64,000 nt of DNA from Qipengyuania aestuarii (GTDB taxonomy: Bacteria; Pseudomonadota; Alphaproteobacteria; Sphingomonadales; Sphingomonadaceae): positions 744,001 to 808,000 of the forward strand of contig NZ_JAIGNP010000002.1 in assembly GCF_019711535.1 (NCBI RefSeq). Direction: 5' to 3'. Position numbers and translations under genes: made by a program. Under the pieces are notes generated by a model, which saw only the letters and a list, made by a program, of their open reading frames with translations, was not told the DNA's origin and did no database searches. Positions 53,079-62,016 of this stretch are shown here, piece by piece. The number at the start of each line of letters is the position of its first letter. Positions within the stretch are counted from its first letter, which is position 1.

Positions 53079-53735
53079 ATGGACTTGCAGAGCGCTTTCG
53101 ATGCCCTTGCCGAAATAATCCGTGCCGTGCCGCGTTCCGGCTTGCTGGCAGGGACGATCGGGGCCCTCCTGCTCGGCTGGATCGGCGCCATCATGCTGCG
53201 GCACAAAGTGCTGGGCGGGCGCCTCGTGCGGACCGCCAGCACGATTGCTCTGATGGCCATACTCGTGACCGTCTTCCTCCAGCTTGCCCGCTTCGACCCG
53301 CGGCTCGACGCCGTCACCGAACTGGGCATGCCCAAGCAATCGATAGTGGGCGAAGAAACGATCATACCGCTTGCGGCAGATGGTCATTACTGGCTGGTAG
53401 CCGAAGTGAACGGGGTGCCCACGCGGTTCTTGGTGGATACCGGGGCCACGCTCACCGCTCTGTCTGCCGAATCCGCGCGGCGTGCGGGGCTGGAACCGCG
53501 GACGGGCGGGCTGCCGGTCATGCTGAATACTGCCAATGGTGCAGTGACGGCAGAACTCACTACAGTCGACAGCCTGCGCTTCGGCAATATCGAGGCGGGC
53601 GGGCTGGATGCGGTGATCGCCCCCAATCTGGGCAATACCAACGTTCTGGGAATGAATTTCCTTAGCCGACTGGAGGGCTGGCGGGTCAAGCAGGGGGATC
53701 TGATCCTCGAGCCGGGCGGTCTCGAAGAAGGCTAA
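53079..53735 (+). CDS. Clan AA (retropepsin-like) aspartic protease, TIGR02281 type
   Basis: 218-residue membrane-anchored single-domain aspartic protease. Two N-terminal hydrophobic segments (LLAGTIGALLLGWIGAIML; TIALMAILVTVFLQL) precede the catalytic LVDTGATLTALS and a typical VLGMNFLSRLEGWRV end. Such proteins act as dimers, because there is only one catalytic Asp. Substrate unknown. It lies 55 bases after egtD and 39 before otsB. Confidence 0.9.
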   Translation: MDLQSAFDALAEIIRAVPRSGLLAGTIGALLLGWIGAIMLRHKVLGGRLVRTASTIALMAILVTVFLQLARFDPRLDAVTELGMPKQSIVGEETIIPLAADGHYWLVAEVNGVPTRFLVDTGATLTALSAESARRAGLEPRTGGLPVMLNTANGAVTAELTTVDSLRFGNIEAGGLDAVIAPNLGNTNVLGMNFLSRLEGWRVKQGDLILEPGGLEEG

Positions 53736-53774
53736 GGCTTTGACGAGGCGGAAGGAGCCACTAAGGCTGCCGCA

Positions 53775-54518
53775 ATGGAAAAAGCCCGTTCGCTACCCTG
53801 TCCGCCACCCCTCGCCGATCTTCTGGGCGAGGGCCCTGTTTCTCTCTTTCTCGATTTCGATGGCACGCTCGTCGGCATTGCCGCCGAACCGGGCGCGATA
53901 GACGTGCCGGCCAAATTGCCGGACGCGCTGCTTTCCTTGCGGGACCGGTTGGGTGGGCGCCTGGCGCTCATTACCGGCCGGGCACTGGATGATCTTGCCT
54001 CGCACCTTGGTGAGGTCCCGCTGTGCCGGGCCGGCTCCCATGGAGCCTCACGCTTGCTCCCCGATGGTTCGCGCCTTGGCGATGAGCCGTCGGCACTCAC
54101 CGACGAGTGCGTCGCGGAAATGCGCAGCTACGCCGATCTGCATGATCTCTATTACGAGACCAAGGCCCATGGCGGCGCCCTGCATTTCCGCGCGCGGCCA
54201 GAGCGGCAGGATGACACGCTCTCCTTCGCCCGCGGCCTGGCAGAGCGCTACGAACTGGAAGTAACCAGCGGTAAGGGCGTTGCCGAACTGGTGCGTCCCG
54301 GCGCCAACAAAGGCGGGGCGGTCAAGGCTTTCATGGAGCAGGCGCCCTTTGCCGGATCGGTCCCCATCTTCGTCGGTGACGATACGACAGATGAGGATGG
54401 GATGGAGGCCGCAATCGAATGCGGGGGCTTCGGCATTGCAGTCGGGGAACGGAAGAGCAAGGCTGCACGCTATCACCTCAAAGACGTTGCTGCGGTGCAC
54501 AATTGGCTGGACATATGA
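53775..54518 (+). CDS. otsB: Trehalose-6-phosphate phosphatase
   Basis: HAD-superfamily phosphatase releasing trehalose from trehalose-6-phosphate. 247 residues; motif I is FLDFDGTLVGIA (Asp27, Asp29), motif II lies around ITGRALDD, then NKGGAVKAFM and motif IV VGDDTTDEDGMEA. First gene of otsB-GH15-otsA, with 4-base overlaps joining the three into one translationally coupled unit. Confidence 0.96.
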   Translation: MEKARSLPCPPPLADLLGEGPVSLFLDFDGTLVGIAAEPGAIDVPAKLPDALLSLRDRLGGRLALITGRALDDLASHLGEVPLCRAGSHGASRLLPDGSRLGDEPSALTDECVAEMRSYADLHDLYYETKAHGGALHFRARPERQDDTLSFARGLAERYELEVTSGKGVAELVRPGANKGGAVKAFMEQAPFAGSVPIFVGDDTTDEDGMEAAIECGGFGIAVGERKSKAARYHLKDVAAVHNWLDI

Positions 54519-56302
54519 ACAAACCGAATCTCGAACTATCTCCCATCGGCAATTGCCAGGTCAGCGCGCTGGTCGATACCGAGGGGGGCTTCGTCTGGGG
54601 CTGCGTGCCGCGAGTCGATGGCGATCCGGTCTTCTGCTCGCTGCTCAATGGCGATCGGCGGGACGAGGGCACTTGGCGCTTCGAATTGGAAGGGCAGATT
54701 TCTTCAAGCCAGCATTACGTGCGCAATACGCCGATTCTGGTGACGCGCCTCGAGGCGGAAGACGGCAGCGCGCTAGACATCTTCGACTTCGCACCGCGTT
54801 TCGAACGGTCGGGCCGCATGTATCGGCCGGTTGCCTTCGCCCGCATCGTCCGGCCGGTCGCCGGCGCGCCGCGCCTGCGCGTGCGGATGGCGCCCATGAA
54901 GAATTACGGGGAAGCGCTGGCCGACACAACCAACGGCACCAATCACGTCCGTTACCTCCTCGGCAACCAGGCCATGCGGCTGAGCACCGATGCTCCCGTG
55001 GGTTATATTCTTGAGGATCGCGGCTACCGCGTCGAGAGCGATCAGCACTTCTTCCTGGGGCCCGACGAACCCTTCGTCGGCAATATACGTAGCGAAGTGC
55101 GCCGCATGGAAGAGGACACGCGCAAGTACTGGCAGCATTGGGTGCGCGGCCTCCATATCCCGCTGGAATGGCAAGAAGAGGTAATTCGAGCGGCCATCTC
55201 TTTGAAGCTGTGTCAGCACGAAGAGACCGGGGCGATCGTCGCCGCCCTGACTACTTCAATACCCGAAGCGCCTGGAAGCGAGCGGAACTGGGACTATCGT
55301 TATTGCTGGATCAGGGACAGCTACTACACGGTGCAGGCCCTGAACCGGCTCGGCGCGCTGGACGTGCTGGAGAAATATCTCGCCTATCTCCGCAACATCA
55401 TCGACCAGGCGCGCGGAGGTCAGATCCAACCGCTCTATTCGGTAATGGGCGACCCGGAATTGCACGAATTCGAAGCGAAAAGCCTGGCCGGCTATCGTGG
55501 CAACGGCCCGGTGCGGGTCGGCAACGCGGCTTACAAGCAGGTGCAATACGATTGCTATGGACAGATCGTCATGCCGACAGCGCAGGCTTTCTTCGATACC
55601 CGTCTGCTGCGCATGGCCGATGAGCGAGATTTTGCCCATCTGGAAGAGGTCGGCGAAGCTGCCTGGGCCAAGCACGACAAGCCCGACGCGGGTCTGTGGG
55701 AGTTTCGCACGAGGCAGGAAGTCCATACTTATTCGGCAGTGATGTGCTGGGCCGCGTGCGATCGCCTCTCCAACGTCGCAGCAAGTCTGGGTCGGGCGGA
55801 CCGGGTGACGTTCTGGAAGGAACGGGCGGAGGCCATCCGCGCCAAGATCGACAAGGAGGCCTGGAACGAGGAAGGCCAGCATTACGGCGCCAGCTTCGAG
55901 AGCGATTACCTCGATGCCAGCTTGCTCCAGATGGTCGAACTGCGGTATCTAAAACCAGACGACGAGCGGTTCCTGAAGACATTCGCGGCGGTCGAGCGCG
56001 ATTTGCGGCGCGGCAACCACATGCTTCGCTACGCGGCAGAGGATGACTTCGGAGCGCCGGAAACAGCCTTCAATGTCTGTACCTTCTGGCTTATCGAAGC
56101 GCTGCACCTGACTGAGCGCAGCGAAGAAGCGCGGCAGTTGTTCGAGGCCATGCTGGGGCATACGACCAGATCAGGGCTGCTCAGCGAGGATCTCGACTAT
56201 GATACGGGCGAATTGTGGGGGAACTTTCCCCAAACCTATTCGCTGGTAGGTATCATCAATTCAGCCGGCCATCTTTCGAAATCCTGGAGCGAGGTACGTT
56301 GA
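54515..56302 (+). CDS. Glycoside hydrolase family 15 protein
   Basis: 595-residue cytosolic (alpha/alpha)6-barrel hydrolase of the glucoamylase/trehalase family, no signal peptide. An N-terminal beta-sandwich (LELSPIGNCQVSALVDTEGG) precedes the catalytic barrel. GH15 signatures are GSERNWDYRYCWIRDSYYTVQALNRL and, near the end, LLSEDLDYDTGELWGNFPQTYSLVG. Its place between otsB and otsA suggests action on trehalose or a related alpha-glucoside. The longer frame is an otsB shadow, so start is ATG 54515. Confidence 0.95.
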   Translation: MNKPNLELSPIGNCQVSALVDTEGGFVWGCVPRVDGDPVFCSLLNGDRRDEGTWRFELEGQISSSQHYVRNTPILVTRLEAEDGSALDIFDFAPRFERSGRMYRPVAFARIVRPVAGAPRLRVRMAPMKNYGEALADTTNGTNHVRYLLGNQAMRLSTDAPVGYILEDRGYRVESDQHFFLGPDEPFVGNIRSEVRRMEEDTRKYWQHWVRGLHIPLEWQEEVIRAAISLKLCQHEETGAIVAALTTSIPEAPGSERNWDYRYCWIRDSYYTVQALNRLGALDVLEKYLAYLRNIIDQARGGQIQPLYSVMGDPELHEFEAKSLAGYRGNGPVRVGNAAYKQVQYDCYGQIVMPTAQAFFDTRLLRMADERDFAHLEEVGEAAWAKHDKPDAGLWEFRTRQEVHTYSAVMCWAACDRLSNVAASLGRADRVTFWKERAEAIRAKIDKEAWNEEGQHYGASFESDYLDASLLQMVELRYLKPDDERFLKTFAAVERDLRRGNHMLRYAAEDDFGAPETAFNVCTFWLIEALHLTERSEEARQLFEAMLGHTTRSGLLSEDLDYDTGELWGNFPQTYSLVGIINSAGHLSKSWSEVR

Positions 56303-57702
56303 GTACTACCGACCGCCTTGTTGTTATTTCAAATCGTGTCGCTGTGCCCAAGGCGCGTGGTGCCGCCGGGGCCCAAGGCGGATTGGCGGGCGCTCTCCAC
56401 GCCGCTTTGAAATCCAGAGAAGGTTTGTGGTTCGGCTGGTCCGGCGAAGAAAGCGCCAGCGGTGAGACGGGCAATATCGCCACGCAGACCAGTGACGGCG
56501 TCACCACCGCCACGATTGACCTCTCTGACACCGATGTAGAAGAGTATTACAACGGTTATGCGAACGCCACGCTGTGGCCGCTGTTCCATTATCGCCTCGA
56601 TCTTGCGCAATATGAGCGGGAAACCGGCAAGGGCTATGAACGCGTCAATGAAAGGTTCGCGGAACTCGTCACTCCCTTGATCGAACCGGACGACGTCATC
56701 TGGGTCCACGATTACCATCTTATCCCGCTTGGCGAACGGCTGCGTGCTCATGGTTGCAAGAACCGTATCGGTTTCTTCCTGCATATACCATGGCCTGCCA
56801 CCCGGCTGTTCGTATCGCTACCCTATCATGAGCGGCTCGTGCGAACGATGCTGCACTATGACCTCGTTGGATTTCAGACGCAGGAATGGCTCGACAGCTT
56901 TCTTCATTACTGCCGCACCGAATTGGGTGCCGAGGTCAATGAGGGGAAGGGTACCGTAACGCTCGACGGTCGTACGACAGTCGCGCGGGCCTATCCGATC
57001 GGGATCGATTGGGAGCATTTCAGTAAGCTGGGCGAAAAGGGAGAGGCACGTCAGGCGCAGCAGCGGCTGATGAGCTCGACCCGGCGCCGCACCGCGATGA
57101 TCGGCGTTGACCGGCTCGACTATTCGAAAGGGCTGCCGGAGCGGCTTGACGGGATTTCCCGCTTTTTCGACAAGCACCCCGAACGGGTAAAGGATCTCGT
57201 ATTCGTCCAGATTGCGCCGCCGAGCCGCGAGGATGTCGAGAGCTATCAGAAAATCCGCGCCACGCTTGAACAAAAGGCGGGTCAGATCAATGGCGCTCGC
57301 AGCGAAGTGGATGCGGTCCCGGTCCGTTACGTCAATCGCGGCTATAGTCACGAGGAACTTTTCGGCTTCTTCCGGGCAGCCAAGATCGGGCTGGTCACTC
57401 CGCTCCGCGACGGGATGAACCTCGTGGCCAAGGAATATGTCGCGGCGCAGGACCCGGAAGATCCCGGCGTGCTGATCCTTTCGCGTTTTGCCGGGGCGGC
57501 TGCGCAATTGCCCGATGCCATGCTCGTCAATCCGCATAGCCCCGACGATCTTGCCCATGCTATCAGGACGGCGCTGGATATGCCGCTGGCAGAACGGAAG
57601 GAGCGGCATCAGAAGCTCATCGGCACGGTTCGCGATGATAATGTGCAGAAGTGGACCGATGACTTTCTCAACGATCTGGACACCGTCGCGCAGGAAAGCT
57701 GA
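56299..57702 (+). CDS. otsA: Alpha,alpha-trehalose-phosphate synthase (UDP-forming)
   Basis: GT20 glycosyltransferase making trehalose-6-phosphate from UDP-glucose and glucose-6-phosphate. 467 residues from TTG 56299, which overlaps the GH15 stop (TTGA) and follows GAGCGAGG. Motifs: VVISNRVAVPK, WVHDYHLIPLG, RIGFFLHIPWPA, GVDRLDYSKGLPERLDG and PLRDGMNLVAKEYVA. Third gene of the trehalose operon. Confidence 0.97.
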   Translation: MSTTDRLVVISNRVAVPKARGAAGAQGGLAGALHAALKSREGLWFGWSGEESASGETGNIATQTSDGVTTATIDLSDTDVEEYYNGYANATLWPLFHYRLDLAQYERETGKGYERVNERFAELVTPLIEPDDVIWVHDYHLIPLGERLRAHGCKNRIGFFLHIPWPATRLFVSLPYHERLVRTMLHYDLVGFQTQEWLDSFLHYCRTELGAEVNEGKGTVTLDGRTTVARAYPIGIDWEHFSKLGEKGEARQAQQRLMSSTRRRTAMIGVDRLDYSKGLPERLDGISRFFDKHPERVKDLVFVQIAPPSREDVESYQKIRATLEQKAGQINGARSEVDAVPVRYVNRGYSHEELFGFFRAAKIGLVTPLRDGMNLVAKEYVAAQDPEDPGVLILSRFAGAAAQLPDAMLVNPHSPDDLAHAIRTALDMPLAERKERHQKLIGTVRDDNVQKWTDDFLNDLDTVAQES

Positions 57703-57765
57703 CGAATACCTGTTGCTAGTCAGCGAGGGGTATCGTCCGCAGCGATCCCCTGCCAAGCTGGCTCC

Positions 57766-58545
57766 ATGATTCTGACACCCTTTCTCGACACCCAAGGCAT
57801 TCACAACTTCCGCGATTATGGCGGATGGAAGACGCGCGATGGAGGCATGGTGCGCAAGGGCCTGCTCTGGCGCTCGGGCCAGCATGTCGGCGCGAGTGCG
57901 GCGGACCTCCGGGCGATCGATGCGCTGGACATCAGGACGGTGGTCGACTTGCGCGGGGCTTCCGAGCGTGAGCGCAATCCCTGCAAAAGGTCCGAAAATT
58001 TCATGGCGGAAGTGTTCTTCCACGAGGGCGAAACCTCGTCCAGCCCGCCGCACATGGATGTGGACGAAAGCACGTCGACCGAGGACTATGCACGCCAGCG
58101 GATGCTGGCCGTCTATACCCGCATGCCGCGCAATCCGGCGATGATCGGCATGTTCTCGCGCTATCTGCGGCTTCTGGCAGAGCGCGATGGAGCAAGCCTT
58201 GTCCACTGTTTTGCAGGCAAGGATCGCACCGGGGTGGCGGCGATGCTGATGCTGCATATCCTCGGCGTCGACAGGGACGATCAGATGGCCGAGTTCCTGC
58301 GCACCAATGACGCGCCGACCATGAAGGTGCTCGCCAGCCAGTCGGTGCCCGGGATCGAGAAGAAGCTCGGCCGCAAGCTGGAGGAGGGCGCGGTGCAGGC
58401 GCTGCTCGGCGTGCGCGAAGAATATCTGGCCACCTACTGGCGCGAGGTCGAGGAGGAGCACGGCTCGCTCGATAGCTACATCGAAACCGTCTTAGGTGTG
58501 GACGAGCTGTTGAAGGAGCAGCTTCGCCAGCGCTTCGTGGCGTGA
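57766..58545 (+). CDS. Tyrosine-protein phosphatase (DSP/PTP-like)
   Basis: 259-residue cytosolic phosphatase. The Cx5R loop is HCFAGKDRTG (Cys148, Arg154); an N-terminal block NFRDYGGWKTRDGG and TVVDLRGASERERNP are typical of the bacterial Tyr/Ser phosphatase family (PTPLP, LipA-like). It may act on phosphoinositides or phosphoproteins. It lies 63 bases after otsA and 69 before trxB; a functional link with either is not evident. Confidence 0.93.
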   Translation: MILTPFLDTQGIHNFRDYGGWKTRDGGMVRKGLLWRSGQHVGASAADLRAIDALDIRTVVDLRGASERERNPCKRSENFMAEVFFHEGETSSSPPHMDVDESTSTEDYARQRMLAVYTRMPRNPAMIGMFSRYLRLLAERDGASLVHCFAGKDRTGVAAMLMLHILGVDRDDQMAEFLRTNDAPTMKVLASQSVPGIEKKLGRKLEEGAVQALLGVREEYLATYWREVEEEHGSLDSYIETVLGVDELLKEQLRQRFVA

Positions 58546-58614
58546 CTTTACCCGGGGCAGTCCCCATATAGCCGCCTCACGATTTTCACAGACACGCATA
58601 CGAGACTGACGATC

Positions 58615-59598
58615 ATGGCTACCCATCGCACAAAGATGCTCATCATCGGCTCCGGCCCCGCAGGCTATTCCGCCGCCATCTATGGCGCGCGGGCGATGAT
58701 GGAGCCGATCGTGGTGCAGGGCTTGCAGCCCGGCGGGCAGCTCACGATCACGACCGATGTCGAGAATTATCCCGGCTTCGAAGACGTGATCCAGGGCCCC
58801 TGGCTGATGGAGCAGATGCAGAAGCAGGCCGAGCATGTCGGCACGCGGATGATGTGGGACACCATCGTCGATGTCGACATCGCGGGCGGTTCGCCGTTCA
58901 CCGCAACGGGCGACAGCGGCGATGAATATGTGGCCGACGTCCTCGTGATCGCTACCGGGGCGCAGGCCAAATGGCTGGGCGTGCCGGGCGAACAGGAACT
59001 GGGCGGCAAGGGCGTATCAGCCTGCGCCACCTGCGACGGGTTTTTCTACCGCGGCAAGAAGGTCGCGGTGATCGGCGGCGGCAACACTGCCGTCGAAGAG
59101 GCGCTATACCTGACCAACCATTCCGATGACGTGACGCTGATTCACCGCCGCGACGAATTGCGCGCGGAGCGGATTCTGCAGGAGCGTCTGCTCAACCACC
59201 CCAAGATCTCGGTTATCTGGAACAAGACCGTCGAGAGCTTCGAAGCGGGTGAGAACGGCGCGCTGCACCATCTCAACCTGCGCGACACGGTATCCGGCGA
59301 GGACAGCCAGCTGGCAGTCGACGGCGCTTTCGTCGCGATCGGTCATGCGCCCGCGACCGAGCTGTTCAAAGGCAAGCTGCCGATGGACGATGGCGGCTAT
59401 CTGCTGACCGAAGCCGGATCGCCCAAGACCGAAGTGCCCGGCGTGTTCGCCGCAGGCGACGTGACCGATCATGTCTACCGCCAGGCGGTGACGGCGGCTG
59501 GCATGGGCTGCATGGCCGCGCTCGACGCCGAACGCTTCCTGGCCGGTCTCGAGATCGAGCCGGACGGCCATGTTCACGAAGCGGAAGCCGCCGAGTAG
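58615..59598 (+). CDS. trxB: Thioredoxin-disulfide reductase
   Basis: FAD- and NADPH-dependent flavoenzyme reducing thioredoxin. 327 residues; FAD motif LIIGSGPAGYSAAIY, redox CATC at 137-140 (ACATCDGFF), NADPH motif VIGGGNTAVEEALYL and FAD motif GVFAAGDVTDHVYRQAVTAAG. It ends in an acidic tail. The repeat array begins 13 bases after its stop. Confidence 0.98.
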   Translation: MATHRTKMLIIGSGPAGYSAAIYGARAMMEPIVVQGLQPGGQLTITTDVENYPGFEDVIQGPWLMEQMQKQAEHVGTRMMWDTIVDVDIAGGSPFTATGDSGDEYVADVLVIATGAQAKWLGVPGEQELGGKGVSACATCDGFFYRGKKVAVIGGGNTAVEEALYLTNHSDDVTLIHRRDELRAERILQERLLNHPKISVIWNKTVESFEAGENGALHHLNLRDTVSGEDSQLAVDGAFVAIGHAPATELFKGKLPMDDGGYLLTEAGSPKTEVPGVFAAGDVTDHVYRQAVTAAGMGCMAALDAERFLAGLEIEPDGHVHEAEAAE

Positions 59599-59611
59599 GC
59601 TGTTACCGCAT

Positions 59612-59823
59612 CGTCATTTCGAGCCGCAGGCGAAGCAATCCATCTCAGGACATTTCAGCGGTTTGCCCGAGGCGGCGATGGATTGCCGCGTCGCTTTGCG
59701 GCTCCTCGCGATGACATGAAGCACGTCATCGCGAGCGTAGCGCGGCGATCCTTCGGGTGGCCTTAGTCTCTTGCCGTGAGGGCAGGAGGTGGATTGCCGC
59801 GTCGCTTCGCTCCTCGCAATGAC
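59612..59823. repeat. Array of four palindromic repeat arms in alternating orientation
   Basis: Four arms of the main repeat family: 59612-59642 (CGTCAT to CAATCCA), 59679-59714 (TGGATTGC to GATGAC), 59724-59751 (CGTCATCGCGAGCG), and 59790-59823 (TGGATTGC to CAATGAC). Orientation alternates, so neighbouring arms can fold in more than one way. It fills the whole gap between trxB and the MAPEG gene. Confidence 0.8.
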
Positions 59824-59829
59824 TTGCCT

Positions 59830-60261
59830 TTAGCTCAGCTCGAACGCCCAGATCGCGGCGTGGAATATCAGCGCGATGAGCACCACGCTCGACAGGGCGA
59901 ACAGCACGAAGCGCACCATCACCTTGTTCGCGGTGACCTGCACCAGCGAATGCAGGATGCGCAGGCCGACATAGATCCACGCCAGAAAGGCGTTCATCCC
60001 GTCACCCATGCCGACCATCGCCAGCACCAGGCAGACGGCGTAGAACACCGTCGGCTGTTCGTGCAAGTGATTGTAATTGTGCGCTTTCCACTGGACCTGC
60101 TCTGGCAGCCTTTCATCCAGCGTGCCAGTCCTGCGCACTTCGTCTGCCGCGATCTGCGCCTTGGTCATGGCGGGAATGCGGGTGACATACATCCACAGCC
60201 ACATGACCATGGTCCAGGCCAGAAGAACGATGACGGGGCGCAGGATTTCGGCGTCGATCAT
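59830..60261 (-). CDS. MAPEG-family membrane protein, paralogue 1
   Basis: 143 residues, four predicted transmembrane helices. Family core VQWKAHNYNHLHEQPTVFYAVCLVLAMVG and WIYVGLRILHSLVQVTANKVMVRF. Arginine and asparagine in the helix 2 region match the glutathione-binding residues of MAPEG enzymes, but activity is untested. It lies 10 bases after the upstream paralogue, so they are cotranscribed. Confidence 0.92.
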   Translation of the reverse strand: MIDAEILRPVIVLLAWTMVMWLWMYVTRIPAMTKAQIAADEVRRTGTLDERLPEQVQWKAHNYNHLHEQPTVFYAVCLVLAMVGMGDGMNAFLAWIYVGLRILHSLVQVTANKVMVRFVLFALSSVVLIALIFHAAIWAFELS

Positions 60262-60271
60262 GGCAGGAACC

Positions 60272-60724
60272 TCAAGCAGGGGCGAGGCTGGGGTCGTGGA
60301 ACAGCGTCAACGCGATCGCCCGCCACGCCAGATGGACCAGCGCGAGAGTGGACAGCATGAACAGCAGGAAGCGGATAGAGACGACATTGACCGTCGCCTG
60401 CCAGACCGAGTGAATGATCCGCAGCGCCACATAGACCCATGCAAAGACCACATCGAGCGCGCTTGCGCCCATGATCGCCAGGATGATGCTGGCGGCGTAA
60501 AAGATGGTCGGCTGTTCCATCAGATGCGCGTAATTATGCGCTTTCCAGTTTATCCGGTCATCGAGTACGCCTTCGAGGTCCTGGCCGCGCCCGCCGGGCT
60601 TTGCCTCGCCGAGTCCCGACCCGACCTTTTTCATCGCGGGAAGGCGCGTGAAGGCCATCCACATCAGCATGATAAGCGACCACGCGACCAGCACGGCGGC
60701 GGGGGCGAGCATTTGAGCCTGCAT
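60272..60724 (-). CDS. MAPEG-family membrane protein, paralogue 2
   Basis: 150 residues, closely similar in layout to the following gene (INWKAHNYAHLMEQPTIFYA; WVYVALRIIHSVWQATVNVV), a tandem duplication with diverged N-terminal loop. First gene of the pair. The shared KAHNYxHLxEQPTxFYA segment is the best evidence of family. Probable membrane detoxification or unknown function. Confidence 0.92.
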   Translation of the reverse strand: MQAQMLAPAAVLVAWSLIMLMWMAFTRLPAMKKVGSGLGEAKPGGRGQDLEGVLDDRINWKAHNYAHLMEQPTIFYAASIILAIMGASALDVVFAWVYVALRIIHSVWQATVNVVSIRFLLFMLSTLALVHLAWRAIALTLFHDPSLAPA

Positions 60725-60824
60725 TGAATTCGTCTCCCTCTCTCAGTTCGCAGGACTGCGGCGGCGGTGCGTGAAAGTCAAATCTCCACCGGATCGGACC
60801 CCACAGGATCATGCCCCTGCCAAA

Positions 60825-61778
60825 TCATACTTGGCCCAGCATTTCGGCGAAGCTGTCCGCATCGGTGTTGCCGCCGGTGATCATGATCACCGTATCCTCG
60901 TCCACCGGTACCTTCCCCGCAAGCGCTGCCGCCAATGCCGCCGCGCCGCCGGGTTCGACGACGAGATTGAGGTTCGAGAAGGCAAAGCGCTGGGCGGTGC
61001 GCACTTCCTCGTCGGTCACGCTGACACCGGGTTCGGCGCGGCCCCGCAGGACGGCGAGATTGATCGGCTTGGTCGCATCGGGCTGCAGCGCATCGCAGAT
61101 GGTGGTAGGCGGATTGTCGCCGACGCGCACGATCTCTCCCGTGGCTATGGCCTGTCCGACCATGTCCCACCCTTCCGGCTCAACCACATGGATGGCGCTC
61201 TCCGGCGAAGAGAAGGCGAGACCTGCGGCAAGGCCCCCGCCGCCGCAGCAGACCACGAAGCGAGACGGAGCGCGGCCAAGCTGTTCGGCGGCCTCGATCC
61301 CGGCGCTGCCCTGTCCCTCGATCACCCAGGGATCGCCGAAAGCGTGGACCAGCGTGGCGCCGCGCGCTTCCACCTCGCGCGCCGCCACTTCGTCACGGTC
61401 CTCTCCGGGACGATCGTAGAGCACGATTTCCGCGCCGAGCGCACGTGTGGCCTCCAATTTCACCTTCGGGGCGTTGCGAGGCATGACGATGGCGGCGGCA
61501 ATGCCGAGCCTGCGTGCCGCCCAGGCAACGCCCTGCGCATGATTGCCCGACGACACAGCAACTACACCGCGCGTCTTCTCCTCCTCGGACAGGTTGGACA
61601 GCCGCCACCAGCCACCACGGATTTTGAACGCGCCGACCGGCTGCAGGCTTTCGGCTTTCACATGAGCGCGCACGCCGCCTATTTCGACCGGCAGCAGCGG
61701 AGTGGGCGGAAGAATGGCGGCGATGGAGCGGGCCGCGGCGATCACACCATCGCGATTCGGCGAGCGGTTAGCGTTCAT
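60825..61778 (-). CDS. Threonine/serine dehydratase-like PLP enzyme
   Basis: 317-residue fold-type II PLP enzyme. Schiff-base lysine Lys52 in GAFKIRGG, Asn loop SSGNHAQGVAWAA and phosphate-binding glycine loop CGGGGLAAG. Layout resembles catabolic threonine dehydratase or serine racemase. No regulatory ACT domain, so it is not biosynthetic IlvA. It is divergent from the dehydrogenase gene at 62017. Confidence 0.93.
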   Translation of the reverse strand: MNANRSPNRDGVIAAARSIAAILPPTPLLPVEIGGVRAHVKAESLQPVGAFKIRGGWWRLSNLSEEEKTRGVVAVSSGNHAQGVAWAARRLGIAAAIVMPRNAPKVKLEATRALGAEIVLYDRPGEDRDEVAAREVEARGATLVHAFGDPWVIEGQGSAGIEAAEQLGRAPSRFVVCCGGGGLAAGLAFSSPESAIHVVEPEGWDMVGQAIATGEIVRVGDNPPTTICDALQPDATKPINLAVLRGRAEPGVSVTDEEVRTAQRFAFSNLNLVVEPGGAAALAAALAGKVPVDEDTVIMITGGNTDADSFAEMLGQV

Positions 61779-61803
61779 CTTTTCGGGTCCTTTCCTTTAC
61801 CAA

Positions 61804-61834
61804 GTTGACACAGTTGACACAGTCCTGAGGATAA
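61804..61834 (+). promoter_or_regulatory. Tandem GTTGACACA repeat, possible promoter
   Basis: GTTGACACA occurs twice in direct tandem (61804-61821). Each copy contains a consensus -35 TTGACA. GGATAA (61829-61834), 18 bases after the first copy, is a possible -10. It lies 183 bases upstream of the carboxynorspermidine dehydrogenase gene. Confidence 0.35.
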
Positions 61835-61877
61835 ACTCCGCTCCTCCTGATCGGGCGTAAATCGGGGCGGTGCGAAG

Positions 61878-61937
61878 GGGCAGGTGCATCGGTTCATCGA
61901 ACCGCCATGCCCGAAAAGAGTGGCTGTAGGAAACCAC
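61878..61937 (+). promoter_or_regulatory. Possible structured leader of the carboxynorspermidine dehydrogenase gene
   Basis: GGGCA/TGCCC (61878-61882/61908-61912) encloses a perfect CGGTTC/GAACCG hairpin (61890-61904), followed by GTGG/CCAC (61920-61937). The elements sit 80-140 bases before the start codon. Stem pairing is read by eye only; no known riboswitch class was recognised. Confidence 0.3.
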
Positions 61938-62016
61938 CTTCAACGGATCGTTTGGACAGGCCCGTGCATTCGGTTAAGGGGCGCGCGATATTTCATTCAC
62001 ACAAGAGGTTTCATCC

